DNA from: Prorocentrum cordatum | Taxonomy: Eukaryota; Sar; Dinophyceae; Prorocentrales; Prorocentraceae | Length of the DNA: 64,000 nt | Assembly: GCA_963575745.1 (NCBI GenBank) | Contig: CAUYUJ010017791.1 | Location: 31,001-95,000 of the forward strand | Direction: 5' to 3' | Shown here: in pieces, positions 1 to 9,761 of the stretch | Position numbering within the stretch: the stretch's first letter is position 1 | Layout of the letters: each line of letters starts with the position of its first letter | The notes under the pieces: generated by a model | What the model was told of the DNA's origin: nothing | Database searches by the model: none | Seen by the model: only the letters and a program-made list of their open reading frames with translations | Translations under genes and position numbers: made by a program

Positions 1-32
1 CGCGCACCAAGGGTCACTCCTGCCTGTGGTCG

Positions 33-185
33 AGTCGGGTAGGTGTCCCTACAGGCGGAATGTTCAAAAGTAGGTCAACATAGTCTGGGGGCGATTTTTC
101 GTCTAATGTTGAAAGTTTATCAGAGTACTTTTTGACTATTTTCATTTTCCCTCCAAAGTCTGCCTGTAGGAGGACATGCCCGACC
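33..185. mobile_element. M1 inverted-repeat element, copy 1 (MITE-like)
   Basis: Inverted-repeat element of about 153 bp. The left end reads AGTCGGG..GTCCCTACAGG and the right end CCTGTAGGAGGACATGCCC then GACC followed by TA. The interior is AT-rich compared with the flanks. Four more copies lie at 3962, 11370, 13073 and 61736, and the arms agree between copies over about 25 bp. No transposase is encoded, so it is a non-autonomous element. In better copies TA flanks both ends, which points to the Tc1/mariner superfamily. Confidence 0.8.
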
Positions 186-275
186 TAAGCCTATGGTCAA
201 TCTTGCGTGCAGCGGAAGGAGTCGCTGCTGGGCATGCGGGTCGCCCCGAGGTCCGAGGCGGGGATTTCTCCACAG

Positions 276-413
276 CCACCGCCCAGGGGATCGATCTTCG
301 GGGACCTCGGCGGGCGTTGGACATGCATCTAACTCTTGGGGCCCTGGGGGGCCAAATCTGTCCATATCCACCGCCTGCCGAGGTCTCCGAAGATCGGCAC
401 CCGTGGCGGTGGT
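276..413. repeat. Inverted repeat / foldback between M1 and M2 elements
   Basis: Arms at about 276-316 and 371-413 are reverse complements with few mismatches; both carry a GATCTTCGGRGACCTCGGC core. The right arm ends at the TA that flanks the next element. It could be a single foldback element or the remains of a nested insertion. No coding signal is seen. Confidence 0.6.
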
Positions 414-415
414 TA

Positions 416-568
416 CAGTCGGCCCTGATTAGTAGGTCGACCCTGCCAAATCAAGGGTATCTTTTTGTCCTGTGCCTCGCGACCCAAGCCTCCTACATTC
501 CCATGGCAATGGGGCCCTCGGAAGGGCCTTGTGCCCTCCCGCGTGTCCTGCCCATTCACGTCGGACTG
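416..568. mobile_element. M2 element, copy 1 (TA..CAGTCGG type)
   Basis: The left end is TA followed by CAGTCGGCCCTGATTAG and the right end is GTCGGACTGCA. The body matches 45233-45385 over most of its length (shared GTAGGTCG, CCTCGGAAGGG and TGTCCTG words) and more weakly 17284-17468. A CAGT terminus next to TA is typical of Tc1/mariner-derived MITEs. The right TIR and TA are mutated in this copy. It ends about 30 bp before the first recognisable exon of the next gene. Confidence 0.75.
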
Positions 569-596
569 CATCGGATAGATCCCCTCATCGCACGAG

Positions 597-1629
597 TAAC
601 TTGCGTGAGCTGCTGGCGGTCGTCGACGGCGACTCCCAGTCGCCGCGCCGCACTTCCGCCGGCGCCGCGTGGGGCAGCTCGTCCCCGGCCGGCGCCGCCG
701 CCTCGCTGCAGTGGCGGCGGCTCCGCCAGGTGCTGAGCTCGGCGGCGGCGCACGACGTCTGCACCGCGTTCTTCTGGCTGGCCGTGGCCGTCCTCTTCGG
801 GAGGGCGCGCGAGGCGGACGTGCGGGAGGCGGAGAGATCGCTGGCGAGGAGCTGGCACCGCCTCAACATCGAGGCTGGCGAGGTCTGCTCGAGCCAGTCC
901 ACTGCCAGCTCTTACATGGGTGCCAGGGACGAGACGCTGGATGCGCTGCCCACTTTGATAGTCCAGGCGGTCTTCAGGCTGCTCGTGGACGCCTTCGACG
1001 AGGAGCGTGCTGAGGTAGTGAAGCAGGCGGAGCCACTTCTCGACAAGCTGATGCTGATGGTGCACTACGAAGCGTCTGGCTTCCAGATGAATGTCTCCAC
1101 CTGCCGCGAGCTGAGGCGGAAGCTCTTCCGCCAGCACGTGACGGAGCAGCCGGCATTGGATCTGCAGGAGTCCCTGAGGCTGCAGCAGCGGCGCGACCAG
1201 CTGGAGAGGGAGAACACAAAGGGGCAGCACCCGCTGTCCTTTGGGCCCGGCGGAGTCGGCATGGAGGACCTGCAGCTGCAAAGCGTGCTGCAGAACCGCA
1301 GGAAGGAGAAGAAAGAGCGCGACCTCTATCGCCGTGCCACGGGGATCCCCCTGGGCCCAGACCCCGGCAGCCCACCCTTCGAGCTCACCGTGGACCACTA
1401 CGGCAGGGTGCGCCGGGAGGGCCTCGCCAGGCTGGACGCGCTGCGGGGCGCCACGACGGAGCCCACGGCTGGCCTCGGCCCCGGCGGGGGCGACCACGAG
1501 AGCGACGCCTCTGCGTCCGCGCTCGAGGCCGCACCGGCCGCACAGGGCGAGGGCGGCCGCGAGGCCCCCGAGGGCGTCATGACCGTCGCCCTCGGTAAGG
1601 CCCTGGCCAAGAAGGTGCGAAGGAGCGAG
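597..1629 (+). CDS. FAM227-like protein, main exon (5' end not resolved)
   Basis: Long + strand exon with high third-position GC. The start is not a clear ATG: coding character begins after an AG at 595-596, directly downstream of an M2 element, so an upstream exon is likely. The protein shows AFFWLAVAVLF, then an R-x-L helix, then a RDETLDALPTLIVQAVF stretch and a CRELRRKLF segment. This order resembles the FAM227 family, named for an FWW-type motif followed by a conserved P-x-L-(S/I)-x-A-(V/I)-(Y/F) segment. FAM227 proteins are of unknown biochemical function and found in ciliated eukaryotes. The second half is charged and coiled-coil-like (LQQRRDQLERE, RRKEKKERDLYRRA). The frame runs into a stop at 1720-1722 unless the 168-bp intron is removed. 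Coding status is well supported; the family name is a motif-level guess. Confidence 0.6.
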
Positions 1630-1797
1630 GTGAAGAGAGCTATGCACAGACACCGATCCTGGCCCACCCCTGGCCCAGGATCGGTGCAAATGCCTTCCTG
1701 GCCAAGGCGGGAGGGCGTATGACCTGATCCCGTGCTCAGGATGGCCCTGGCCAGAACCGGTATATGCGCATACTCCTCTTCCCCCTAGAGGAGCGAG
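1630..1797 (+). other. Intron of 168 bp bounded by a 15-bp direct repeat
   Basis: The sequence AGGAGCGAGGTGAAG occurs at 1621-1635 and again at 1789-1803, both in the same codon phase. Splicing within the repeat (GAG|GTGAAG ... AG) removes exactly 168 bp including an in-frame stop and restores one frame (RRSEVK then AAERSRRKEQ). A perfect 12-bp hairpin, CACCGATCCTGG with its complement, lies at 1651-1686. A pyrimidine tract ending CCCCCTAG stands at 1781-1788. Direct repeats at both intron ends are what insertion of an introner-type element would leave. Confidence 0.75.
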
Positions 1798-1935
1798 GTG
1801 AAGGCGGCGGAGCGCAGCCGCCGCAAGGAGCAGCTGCGCCGCCACCTGCTCGGCGAGTCGCTGCCGGAGCCGCTGCGCGCGGGCGCCATCGAGACCTGCG
1901 GGGTGTCGCCCCTCTGCGGGTGGCTGGAGCCGAAG
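1798..1935 (+). CDS. FAM227-like protein, second exon
   Basis: Continues the previous exon in frame after removal of the 168-bp intron, with residues AAERSRRKEQLRRHLL and ending ..PLCGWLEPK. It is basic and helical at first. A donor is placed at AAG|GTCCGG (1936); GTGGGG at 1942 or GTGTCC at 1954 are equally in phase 0, so up to six extra residues are possible. The frame otherwise runs into a TCC tract coding poly-Ser, which argues that the exon ends before it. Confidence 0.55.
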
Positions 1936-2884
1936 GTCCGGGTGGGGCCTAAGGTGTCCCCCGCCAGCCCCTCCTCCTCCTCCTCCTCCTCCTCCTCCTC
2001 CTCCTTCTTTCCTTCCTTCCTCCCTTCCTTATCCTTCTCCTCCTCCTCCTCCTCCTCCTCCTCTTCCTCCTCCTCCCCCGCCCCTCCCATCCTCGCTGCA
2101 GCTCCCAGTCCTCGTCGTGCCTCCTCCCACCTGCTTCCTCCCTCCTCCCTTCTCCCTGCCTCCCCGATCTCTCTCCCCCCTGGGGTCCTGTGGGGGCGCT
2201 GAGGGCGCAGTCGGGCCCGTAGAGCGCCGCGGAGGCGGCTCGCGGGCGCCCCCGAGGCAGCCGCGGAGCGCCCCGGTGTCCCTGGCCAACGGCGCTCCCC
2301 CCCCCCAGCTTTTCTCACTCCAGCTTGTCGGGGAAACGCAAGGCTCAAGTTCGCCACTCAGGCTTGCCGACGCTGCTTGACGGAGCAGTCCTGGATTCTG
2401 ACGGTCCAGTTTTCGTGGGATGCTTGCAGCGGGACCTCGCGTCAAGTTCTAGACGGGGTCTCGTCATTTTCCTGGCGGCCCCGTGAGGCCAACCCGAGTC
2501 CCCCGAACTCGAATCTTGCGTCTCCCCGATCTTGGAGCTTCTGGAGCCCTCGGGGCCTCCCCGACGAAACCCTGGGGCGTCGCCCCTGTGCGGGTGGCCA
2601 GGGCCGACTTTGCTCTGCGCGCATACTTCTCGGATCGGCTCTGAGCCCCCCGGCGGCGCGCTCTCTCGCGGCAGGGAGGAAGGCCCCGGCGCCGATCCCA
2701 GAAGTCTGCGCGGACCTCCGACAGTCGATGCCCGTGCTCTGTCATGCGGGCGCCTCCCCCCAGGCTTGCCGCCCGCGGGCCCAAGACACCCGCGCGGAGC
2801 TCCGACGGCTCGTGCCCGTGCCACCCCCTCTTCCTCCTCCTGCTCCTCCTCCTCCCCCTCCTCCTCCATCGCTTTCCCTTGCAG
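1936..2884 (+). other. Large intron with TCC tract and a partial exon copy
   Basis: Phase-0 intron between the second and third exons. It holds a TCC microsatellite (about 1971-2078), a D1-related segment near 2380-2480, and 2575-2607, which repeats 1899-1931 of the exon with 5 mismatches in 33. The 3' end is a long pyrimidine stretch and TTGCAG at 2879-2884. A stretch near 2670-2730 (GCGCGGACCTCCGACAG) recurs near 13010 and in altered form near 63490. Confidence 0.5.
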
Positions 2885-3061
2885 AGAACGCCTCCCTGCA
2901 TGGGCCCTCAGGTGGACGGCCGCCGGCTGGTCGAGAAGCGCATGCGGGAGAACTTCCGGCTCGCCATGAAGACGCCGCCGCTGCCGGGGCCCTCGGCCGC
3001 CGCCGCGGAGGCCCAGGCCGCCAGGGACCCGCGCGCCGCGCCGCTGCCGCACGTGCGCAAG
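2885..3061 (+). CDS. FAM227-like protein, third exon
   Basis: Begins after TTGCAG in phase 0, matching the phase of the preceding donor. Codons are GC3-rich and read RTPPCMGPQVDGRRLVEKRM then RENFRLAMKTPPLPG, followed by an Ala-rich stretch. The end is uncertain: AAG|GCTCCC at 3062 would be a GC donor, used in dinoflagellates; otherwise the frame continues through a dispersed D1 repeat to a stop near 3280, which is unlikely to be coding. No family motif is recognised in this exon. Confidence 0.5.
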
Positions 3062-3129
3062 GCTCCCACGGCGCGGGCCTGCGCCCGCCCCAGCGTCCTG
3101 GAGTCCGGGGGCGTCCAACCCAGACCCCC

Positions 3130-3300
3130 TCGCGTGGCGAAGAAGTCGCGACGGGGGGTGTTTCGCTATCTGCGGCCTCTTGGGGGCCCTTCCGGGGCCT
3201 CGGGGCCGCCAACAAAGGCGACTCGGGATGACAAGCCGGTCCCCGGGAAGGGGTCCAGACCTCTGAGGGGCACGTCATGAGAGAGTCACAACGTCGGGGG
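3130..3300 (-). repeat. D1 dispersed element, inverted copy
   Basis: Read on the minus strand it carries the D1 words: a GGACCGGCTTGTCATCCCGA-like core followed by a CCCCGAGGCCCCGGAAGGG-like block. A CACGTCATG..CACAACGTCGG end corresponds to the CGTCGTG/CACGACG ends of other copies. Related copies lie near 20090, 34600, 35075, 38440 and 59860, with weaker ones near 13270 and 32840. It is probably a non-autonomous element. Confidence 0.6.
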
Positions 3301-3349
3301 TTTGGGAAGAGGGGGGGGGGACTGTATGGGGGGTGGGTGGGGAGGTAGT

Positions 3350-3590
3350 TGTCATGGCCAGGGACACGACATCCCCCCAGCTCTCCTGGCCCGCTTTTCT
3401 TCTCTTAAGGCGTCCCCGGGTCCCCCCCCTGCCCCGTTATCATGGCCAGGGCCACGGCATACCCCAGTTCTCCTGGCCCGTTTTTTCCTGATCTCAGCGC
3501 GTCCCCGGGCCCTCCCCCCCCGTGATCATGGCGAGGGCCACGGCATCCCCCCAGCTCTCCGGGCCCTCTTTTGTCGGTTCTCAGTGCGTC
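3350..3590. repeat. Three tandem ~87-bp repeats
   Basis: The word TCATGGCCAGGGCCACGGCA recurs with small changes at about 3352, 3440 and 3525. Each is followed by CCCCAGYTCTCCTGGCCCG and a GCGTCCCCGGGYCC segment. No coding signal. Confidence 0.8.
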
Positions 3591-3592
3591 CT

Positions 3593-3633
<41 letters not shown>

Positions 3634-3725
3634 TCTGCTCCTCCTCCTCCTCCTCCTCCTCCTTCTCCTCCTCCTCCTCCTCCTCCTCTTCCCTTTCCTC
3701 CTCCGCCTCCTCCTCCTCCTCCTTT
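3591..3725. repeat. TCC / GCTCCT microsatellite
   Basis: Directly follows the 87-bp repeats. It starts as repeated TGCTCC hexamers and turns into TCC triplets. Long open frames here are poly-Leu, poly-Ser or poly-Glu artefacts. Confidence 0.95.
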
Positions 3726-3961
3726 GCTTGAGGGGTGAAAAGCACGCCGACCGCACCTCATGTACAATCCTACAGCAGTGACTTTGCGCTCCCCACCCGC
3801 TCGCCTCGGGGGCAGGGGGGACTGGGGAGCACTCATGGCGACGACCGTGTGACCTGGCCTGGGATGAAGATCTGCTACTACAACCCGTTGGAGGCGGGGA
3901 ACGAGCGCCTCGAAGACATAAGTACGGACTACACAGCTGGGACATCGTATTACTATGTTTA

Positions 3962-4149
3962 GGTCGGGCCTGTCCCCCTACAGGGGTATTTTCGACGAGA
4001 AGATATAAAAAACACCAACCATCCCCCAAAAAGGTTTAAACATTTTCAAAACATAGTCCCCATATTATTTTTGGATGTTTTTAATTATTATTTCTGGGGT
4101 ATGTTGTATTTGTTGTCGAACATCTCCCTGTAGGGGGACACGCCCGACT
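3962..4149. mobile_element. M1 element, copy 2
   Basis: TA precedes GGTCGGGCCTGTCCCCCTAC, and GTAGGGGGACACGCCCGACT is followed by TA. Both ends are inverted copies of each other over about 22 bp, with a clean TA duplication. The interior is AT-rich with a palindromic tendency. At 188 bp it is the longest M1 copy. Confidence 0.85.
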
Positions 4150-5069
4150 TAATACTATGTGGCACGTGCAGGTGGGCAGGACCAGATACCGTACAGCGTA
4201 CATACCTACCCTCACACGTTGTACTACAGTTTGGGGCCCGAAGAGGAAACTGGGTCAACAAGAGTTGCGGGACAGCCATACTACTCAGTCACAGGATAGA
4301 CGAATGAGCCATCAGGGAAATATGCACCCCACCAGCATACCTCCACGGACGGGTTTCAGGAGTCCGCATTGCTACCAGGGGTTTGCACTATACTACGTAC
4401 CTGCGCACGTCCCATACTACGCAGCACTGCAGACAGCATCACAGGGTGTCTGGAACAACGCACCGACAAGCTAGGGTGTCGCACTGCAGTGGTATTGGGA
4501 GGAGACGTGAAACGTGACCTAGGGTGCCAGCGCGACTACGACGGTACAACCATATGCAGCAGAGGTCCCATCATAGGTAGGCAGCAGCCCAAGATAGAGA
4601 ACGCCAACGGCACCAGCTACAGAAACCTTTGCCAGACAAACGACCTCAGTGTAGTCACCACTCACTGCAATGTAGGTCCAACCTGCTATGAACATTCGGG
4701 ACAAAGCCATCCCGACTGGTGCACTAGGGCTTGTAAAACAATGCGCGGCACTCCACTTATCAGGCAAGCGGTTCCAGGTGATAAAGCGCGAGGACACAGA
4801 TACCACTTACCCACAGGCAGTACGCTACCAGCTTCGACCGCCACCTCCTTCTTCCCCACTCGGCCCCGTATACAACAAGGTCTGTGCAGAGAAGGACTCA
4901 TGCAGTGCCTCCGCACAGGACACAACCACCCTGGACCAGAAGGTAGAGGCAGTGGGGGGGGGGGGAAGTGAGAGGGGGCGCTTGCGGAACCAACTCCAGA
5001 TACTACTTGGGGCCTACTCGGGGGGTGCAGTGCTTACCACTTTGCTGAAGAACCAGGGACAAGACGAGG
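4150..5069. other. No gene recognised
   Basis: Complex sequence of lower GC than the flanks, without simple repeats. Short open frames exist on both strands, but none has a motif or consistent codon preference. It may be part of the same decayed region as the coding fragments downstream. Confidence 0.4.
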
Positions 5070-5300
5070 TGGACGAGCTAACGAAGAAAGCAACAGCAAC
5101 TCGGCTCCAGCTACGACGTCGAAAAGGAGCCCACGACAACGACTCACCGACGAAGCCACGGCCGAATAATACGACGAAGTAGAAGCCGAGCTCCAAGAAA
5201 TCAGCGCAGCACTCGAGCGGACCGGGCGACAGGTGGAGGAGGAGGAGAAGAGGGCCAAGCTAGTAGAACGTATCTGGGAGGCCCACGAGCGCAGGAATCT
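5070..5300 (+). pseudogene. Decayed coiled-coil coding fragment
   Basis: One frame reads EVDELTKKATATRLQLRRRK. A +1 shift gives QRLTDEATAE, a TAA stop, then YDEVEAELQEISAAL and RQVEEEEKRAKLVERI. The heptad-like, charged character and codon use look genuinely coding, yet frameshifts and stops interrupt it. This fits an old gene or retroelement ORF that is no longer translated. Family unknown. Confidence 0.45.
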
Positions 5301-5479
5301 TGCTGACATGCACCGGCTCAGAATACGATGCCGGCGAAGCGGCAGAGGCCCGAAGACACGCCCCCACCTTGCCCCCAACACAAGCTGGCCTAACGAATAC
5401 TAGCTGCAAGACCTGGGACGACCAGCGCGCGAGGGAGGACTCGGGGCACAGCCGATCGGCCGAGCCGAAACACGAGCAG

Positions 5480-5830
5480 AGCACGCACACCACGTTTCGG
5501 ACACCATCGAACGACTACCGGCTGGCACCGAAATACGGGGGCATGTCGAAGACGACAATCAGGCGATGTTGCGATACTGTCAGCGAGCGTGCAACAGAAG
5601 AGCCTGGCCAGAATGGGGGAGACCTACAGAAATGACCTGTTTACTCCTCGACCCCTCCCTCCACCTTATGACCCCCGCCGACGAATCCATCCAGCTCGAG
5701 CTCCGCAGGATAGCAGCAGCAGAAAGGAGAGGAGACGAGGAGGACCTGGAGCACTACACTACTCTGGGTAAGTTCAAGAAAGGGAGAGAGCTACTACAGA
5801 AACTCGGGTTCATTATGGGTACAGCATGCG
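5480..5830 (+). pseudogene. Decayed helical coding fragment
   Basis: A frame open from about 5480 reads HVSDTIERLPAGTEIRGHV, then later IQLELRRIAAAERRGDEEDL and LGKFKKGRELLQKLGF. These have an amphipathic helical pattern like the fragment at 5070-5300, probably the same former gene separated by frameshifts. The frame stays open to 6582, but after about 5830 the coding character fades. No family is recognised. Confidence 0.4.
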
Positions 5831-7539
5831 GCAAGGCAGACGGGCCAGTGGACGATGACATCTATGCAGGGATGTGGGTGCAGCGGTCATGCGGCGTGGG
5901 CAGAGGGAACTGCGCGAGACGAGGGACGCCGAGGATGAACGAGCTCCAGCACAAGTACAACCACTACTTCGACCAGTTCATACTGCAGTTTCGCAGCTGC
6001 CAGGTTGCGCCGTTAGATTGGCATCGCTCACAAGCCTTCCCAGGATTGAAACACACAGCTCCAAAGACGACGTTCTGGGCAAGCGGATACTTCGCGCCTG
6101 CGGCTCATTCGGAATGGCATGGCTCGCAGGGGTGCAACAACGAGGCCCCCCCGACCGACCACCCACCATGGATACAGAGAGGCCTACCGTACAGGTGCAG
6201 GGCAAACTCTACCCTCTGCGTCCAAGCTGCCCAGTGGAGGGCGGCGCAAGGAGGGGCCAGCACCGTCGCCGCCAACTACGACGGTGCCAATGCATTTGCA
6301 GCCACAAACTGCGCACGACTAAAAGCGGTAGCGTTTAACCATGTATACGAAAGCGACCACCGTTGCGCACTGACTGCCATTGGTCACTCCACCATGACAC
6401 TCGGGGCAGCAGGTTGCCCAGTAGAAGCTGAAAGCGCAACTGGAGCACGAATGGGTTTTACTTCCGCCCGCGATAATTTAACGACGCGTGCGACATTTAC
6501 GTCAGCAAATGGGGGTCGCAGGACCCAAGCCAGATTATGCATGACACATGCGACCCATTGGGGGGCAACACACACGGCGTAGGCCTACACACACTCATGG
6601 GCGACATCCTTCACGTGCAAACAATCCCAGAAATGGCCACGACAAGACATAGAGACACACATCATGAGACAAGCCACCTATTATGCTCAGTGGGCATGGG
6701 TAACTGCGGTACCGCCAGGGCCTAACGACGCAGCTCCACATTACGAGGGTTCGCCCTCAGAGAAATGAGGGTGCTGGGGCCGTACCTACCAGCGGGCCAG
6801 GGCATCGCGGGCGAAATCGCCAGACGCATTCGTGCGAGAAGACTGGCCTGGCGACAATGCGGTGCCTTCTGGACATCCGATACGCCACGTCAGATCAAAC
6901 GACTCATGTGCGTGGCCTTCGTCAGAGGCGCGGTCCTCATTGGACTGACGGCAATCGTTACAGCCGCAGCTTGCACCAATGCGTTATATAGTGCGTTGGG
7001 CAAATACTTACGTACTTTACCAGGACGGGCTATGTCTTGGGAAAAGGAGGGCGTCACCATGCGCTGCAACAGCCTACGGCACGTATTCAGGTACTGGAGG
7101 ATGGAACGTTCAAGTATCGCTGACGGTGCGACGACTGCGGTGGTGCCAGGCTTGTTCCTGCTACCCCGGGGAGCACGGCGCGGTTTTCGCTGCAGTGTTT
7201 GGCTCTTCCCGACTAGACGTATCACGGGGGGCCGGGGGGCTTGCGGGTGCAAATTGGATCGGACCACATTCTACAGTGTTCCCAACAATTTGCAGCAGGC
7301 ATGCAGTGAAACTTCGGTTGGGACGGGGGGGATGGGCTGATGCACGCAACGGGGTTCTGATCTGGCCATATTCGAGACATGGGGGTACATGACAAACACA
7401 ATGGTTACATGCAGACCCCATAGTACTGTGCAGCAGCGAAAGAAACTGGGATGTACTCGCGAGGGGTGAGGAGGAGGGGGTTAATGGAGGAGAGGAGGAG
7501 GATGACTTACTACGACCTTACTGGTGTAACCACGTTACG
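5831..7539. other. No intact gene; possible coding debris
   Basis: Complex, non-repetitive sequence. Around 7085-7145 one frame reads IQVLEDGTFKYR, a TGA stop, then RCDDCGG, suggesting a destroyed CxxC region. Otherwise nothing is recognised on either strand. Confidence 0.35.
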
Positions 7540-7790
7540 GTGGACACTGATGGAGTGGAAACAATATGTGGACAGCGGTGCCAGACCTACGCGGTCTTTG
7601 CAGGGCACCGACGGGACATTCGCAGCATTCGAGCAGTCGTTGCAGCAGTAATAGTTGACACCCAGTGTCCACGGTGTAAGAGTGCACTTGCATACAGAAG
7701 AACAACGATCGGCCATGCCGCGAGATCGGTCCACAGACGCGGGCTATGCCGCCAGGACAGGTCCAAGTGCAATAACCCAGGACACCAACG
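7540..7790 (+). pseudogene. Cys/His-rich decayed fragment
   Basis: One frame reads DTQCPRCKSALAYRRTTIGH then a later RRGLCRQDRSKC, giving a C-x2-C..H..C arrangement that could be a zinc-binding module. It leads towards the frame of the next fragment (TLEEYQARMREHRAG) without a clear start. Resemblance to zinc-finger regions of dinoflagellate retroelements is a guess. Confidence 0.35.
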
Positions 7791-7829
7791 TGTCGGTTCT
7801 GTGCCCATCAGGCTCAGACGCTAGAAGAG

Positions 7830-8787
7830 TATCAGGCGCGCATGCGAGAGCACCGCGCGGGCCCAGACCAGATCAGAGCGGCTAAAGGCGGAGATGCGCG
7901 CAGCTTGAAACGCCGAGGTCGAGGCGGTGGAGCGGCAAGTCAAGCGCCCGCTGCCGACGGAACCAGGAGCTGCGACCGCAGAAGCAGGCCGACCTCGGCG
8001 AGGGCAGCGGCAGCCAGGCGCCCCGACCAAGAGCCCGAGGAGGAGGGCGGGGTCGCGGACCCCCAGGGGGGGGTGGCGGCCCGGGTGGGGGGGAGGAGAG
8101 GGAGTGCAAGCAGACCTACGAGGCAGCGTGCACTGCAGCGGCTGGCCCTCCAGAACTCAGCCGGGGTCTGCAACCTTTCCCACGTCGCAGGCGAGTTCTG
8201 GCTCGCCCTCCTCGTGGAAGAGTGGATCCAGTCCCCTATGGGGGCGCGCCGCGAGTGCGGTGGGGGGGCGGGGGCCGAGGGCAAGGGCCACTGGCGCGGA
8301 CCTCCTAGCGGCCGCGTCGCGGCGGCCTCCGCGGAGGCGATCGCGGGGGCGCTCATGGCCGAGGCGCGGGGCGACGAGCGGCCGATGCAGTGCGCGGCCA
8401 AGACCCTCGCGGAGTTCATGGAGCAGCTGGGCCAGCCGGGGGGACCAACGTTCGACGCGGAAGTCTCCCTGCAGTGCAAGATCCAGGAGGCGTGCGAGCC
8501 GACGGAGGAGGGGGTGGAGACGGGGCAGCGCGGCGCCGAGCCGAGGCCACGTGCGAGATCAATGCGTCGCTGTGTTTTCAGGGTGGCGCTGTGCGAGCTG
8601 AACCTGGACCGGGCCCAGCGCGAGAGGATCCGTCGCTTCAATGGGGGTCGTGTTCAAGCAGGCCTCGGGGCCGGCGCTGGCGTACTATGGCGCCAAGAAG
8701 AGCCGCTCAGGAGGCCCGACGCCGGGCTTGGAGAGGGTCGTCGAGGCCCAGCTCAGCGGGCGCCGCGGACAGAAAGCCAGCCACTAG
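7830..8787 (+). pseudogene. Frameshifted gene remnant with conserved 3' end
   Basis: Pieces of one protein appear in different frames. About 7880-7960 reads RSERLKAEMRAA, a TGA stop, then NAEVEAVERQVKR; a shifted frame gives RRNQELRPQKQADLGE. About 8120-8510 reads NSAGVCNLSHVAGEFWLALL and KTLAEFMEQLGQPGGPTFDA with strong GC3. After TTTTCAG (8574-8580) comes VALCELNLDRAQRERIRRFN. Removing one G from the five-G run at 8643-8647 continues this into VVFKQASGPALAYYGAKKS and a stop TAG at 8785-8787. Either a pseudogene or a gene with assembly errors. No family recognised. Confidence 0.5.
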
Positions 8788-9761
8788 AGCCACTAGAGAA
8801 GCCCAGCAGCCCTCGGCCGACCGCAGTTGCGGGCCACGCGAGCGCCCCTGCAGGACCCGCGGGGCCAAGGCCATCCAGCGACTGGTCGCCTTCAGCCCCG
8901 CCGCGCCCCAGAGCGGAACAACTCGCGATGCAGATCGACATCGGCCTCGAACGATATGCAACCTTATGGGGAAATTTTCGATTTGAGGGCCACATGGCTA
9001 CCTACTAGTGGGAACAACATCCGAGGGAATATTATCAGGCCATGGGGCAACAATGAGGAAAGGTTGGCCAGCGCGATCTGCCATCCTACACTCGCGTTTC
9101 TGCGGTCTAATCCCCCGCCCACCACTACTTTCTTCATCGCTATCGGCGCGCTGGCCTCAGGTGCAGGACTAGGCAGACAGCTACTGGAATCAGGGCCTCG
9201 CGGCTACAGGATATGTGCGAGTGCGCGTGCGAATGTGGACCTACCTGCGCATGGAATCCACCGACGAGAAGACTGCGGACCAACATCGGTGCCCACCTAC
9301 CCCACACACCATAAGGGGGCAACCAAGGGCCTCCACAGGGATCGCCCACTACGGGGCCTCAGGAGTCAGGGAGTCAGGGGGGAAGCTGAGCCGGGACCGA
9401 CGCAGGACATTGAGCGCCAGGAGCTGGACGGACCAGGACGCCTAAGCCTTTGCCAGACCCTTCGCTTTCTCCCACCACATCGACACCATTACGGACCTTG
9501 GCCCGCTCTCTCCCACTTGATGTGTTCCCTCAGCTCAGGAAACAACCGGGCTGGGCCAGGGGTGCAAGGCGACGGCTCCGACTCCAGCGCTGCCTAGGTC
9601 CGTCTCCTACCGCAGCCTTTCGGCTCGATCCGAGCCTTTCAGCATCCTCCCGCGCGCGGGACCTATTGGGGCCGCCGACGCCAGCGCCCAGTCGGCGCGG
9701 CTCAGCGGCGCAGCCTGGCCGCTTGGGCGGTAGCGGCCGCTGCGGCCCAGCCGACAACGCC
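8788..9761. other. No gene recognised
   Basis: Complex, non-repetitive sequence. Frames are open by chance on both strands; nothing with a motif, and no inverted-repeat element was noticed. Confidence 0.35.

Noticed and set aside
556-1845. 429-codon minus-strand frame
   Set aside because: Antisense shadow of the FAM227-like exon; no motif and it crosses the intron.
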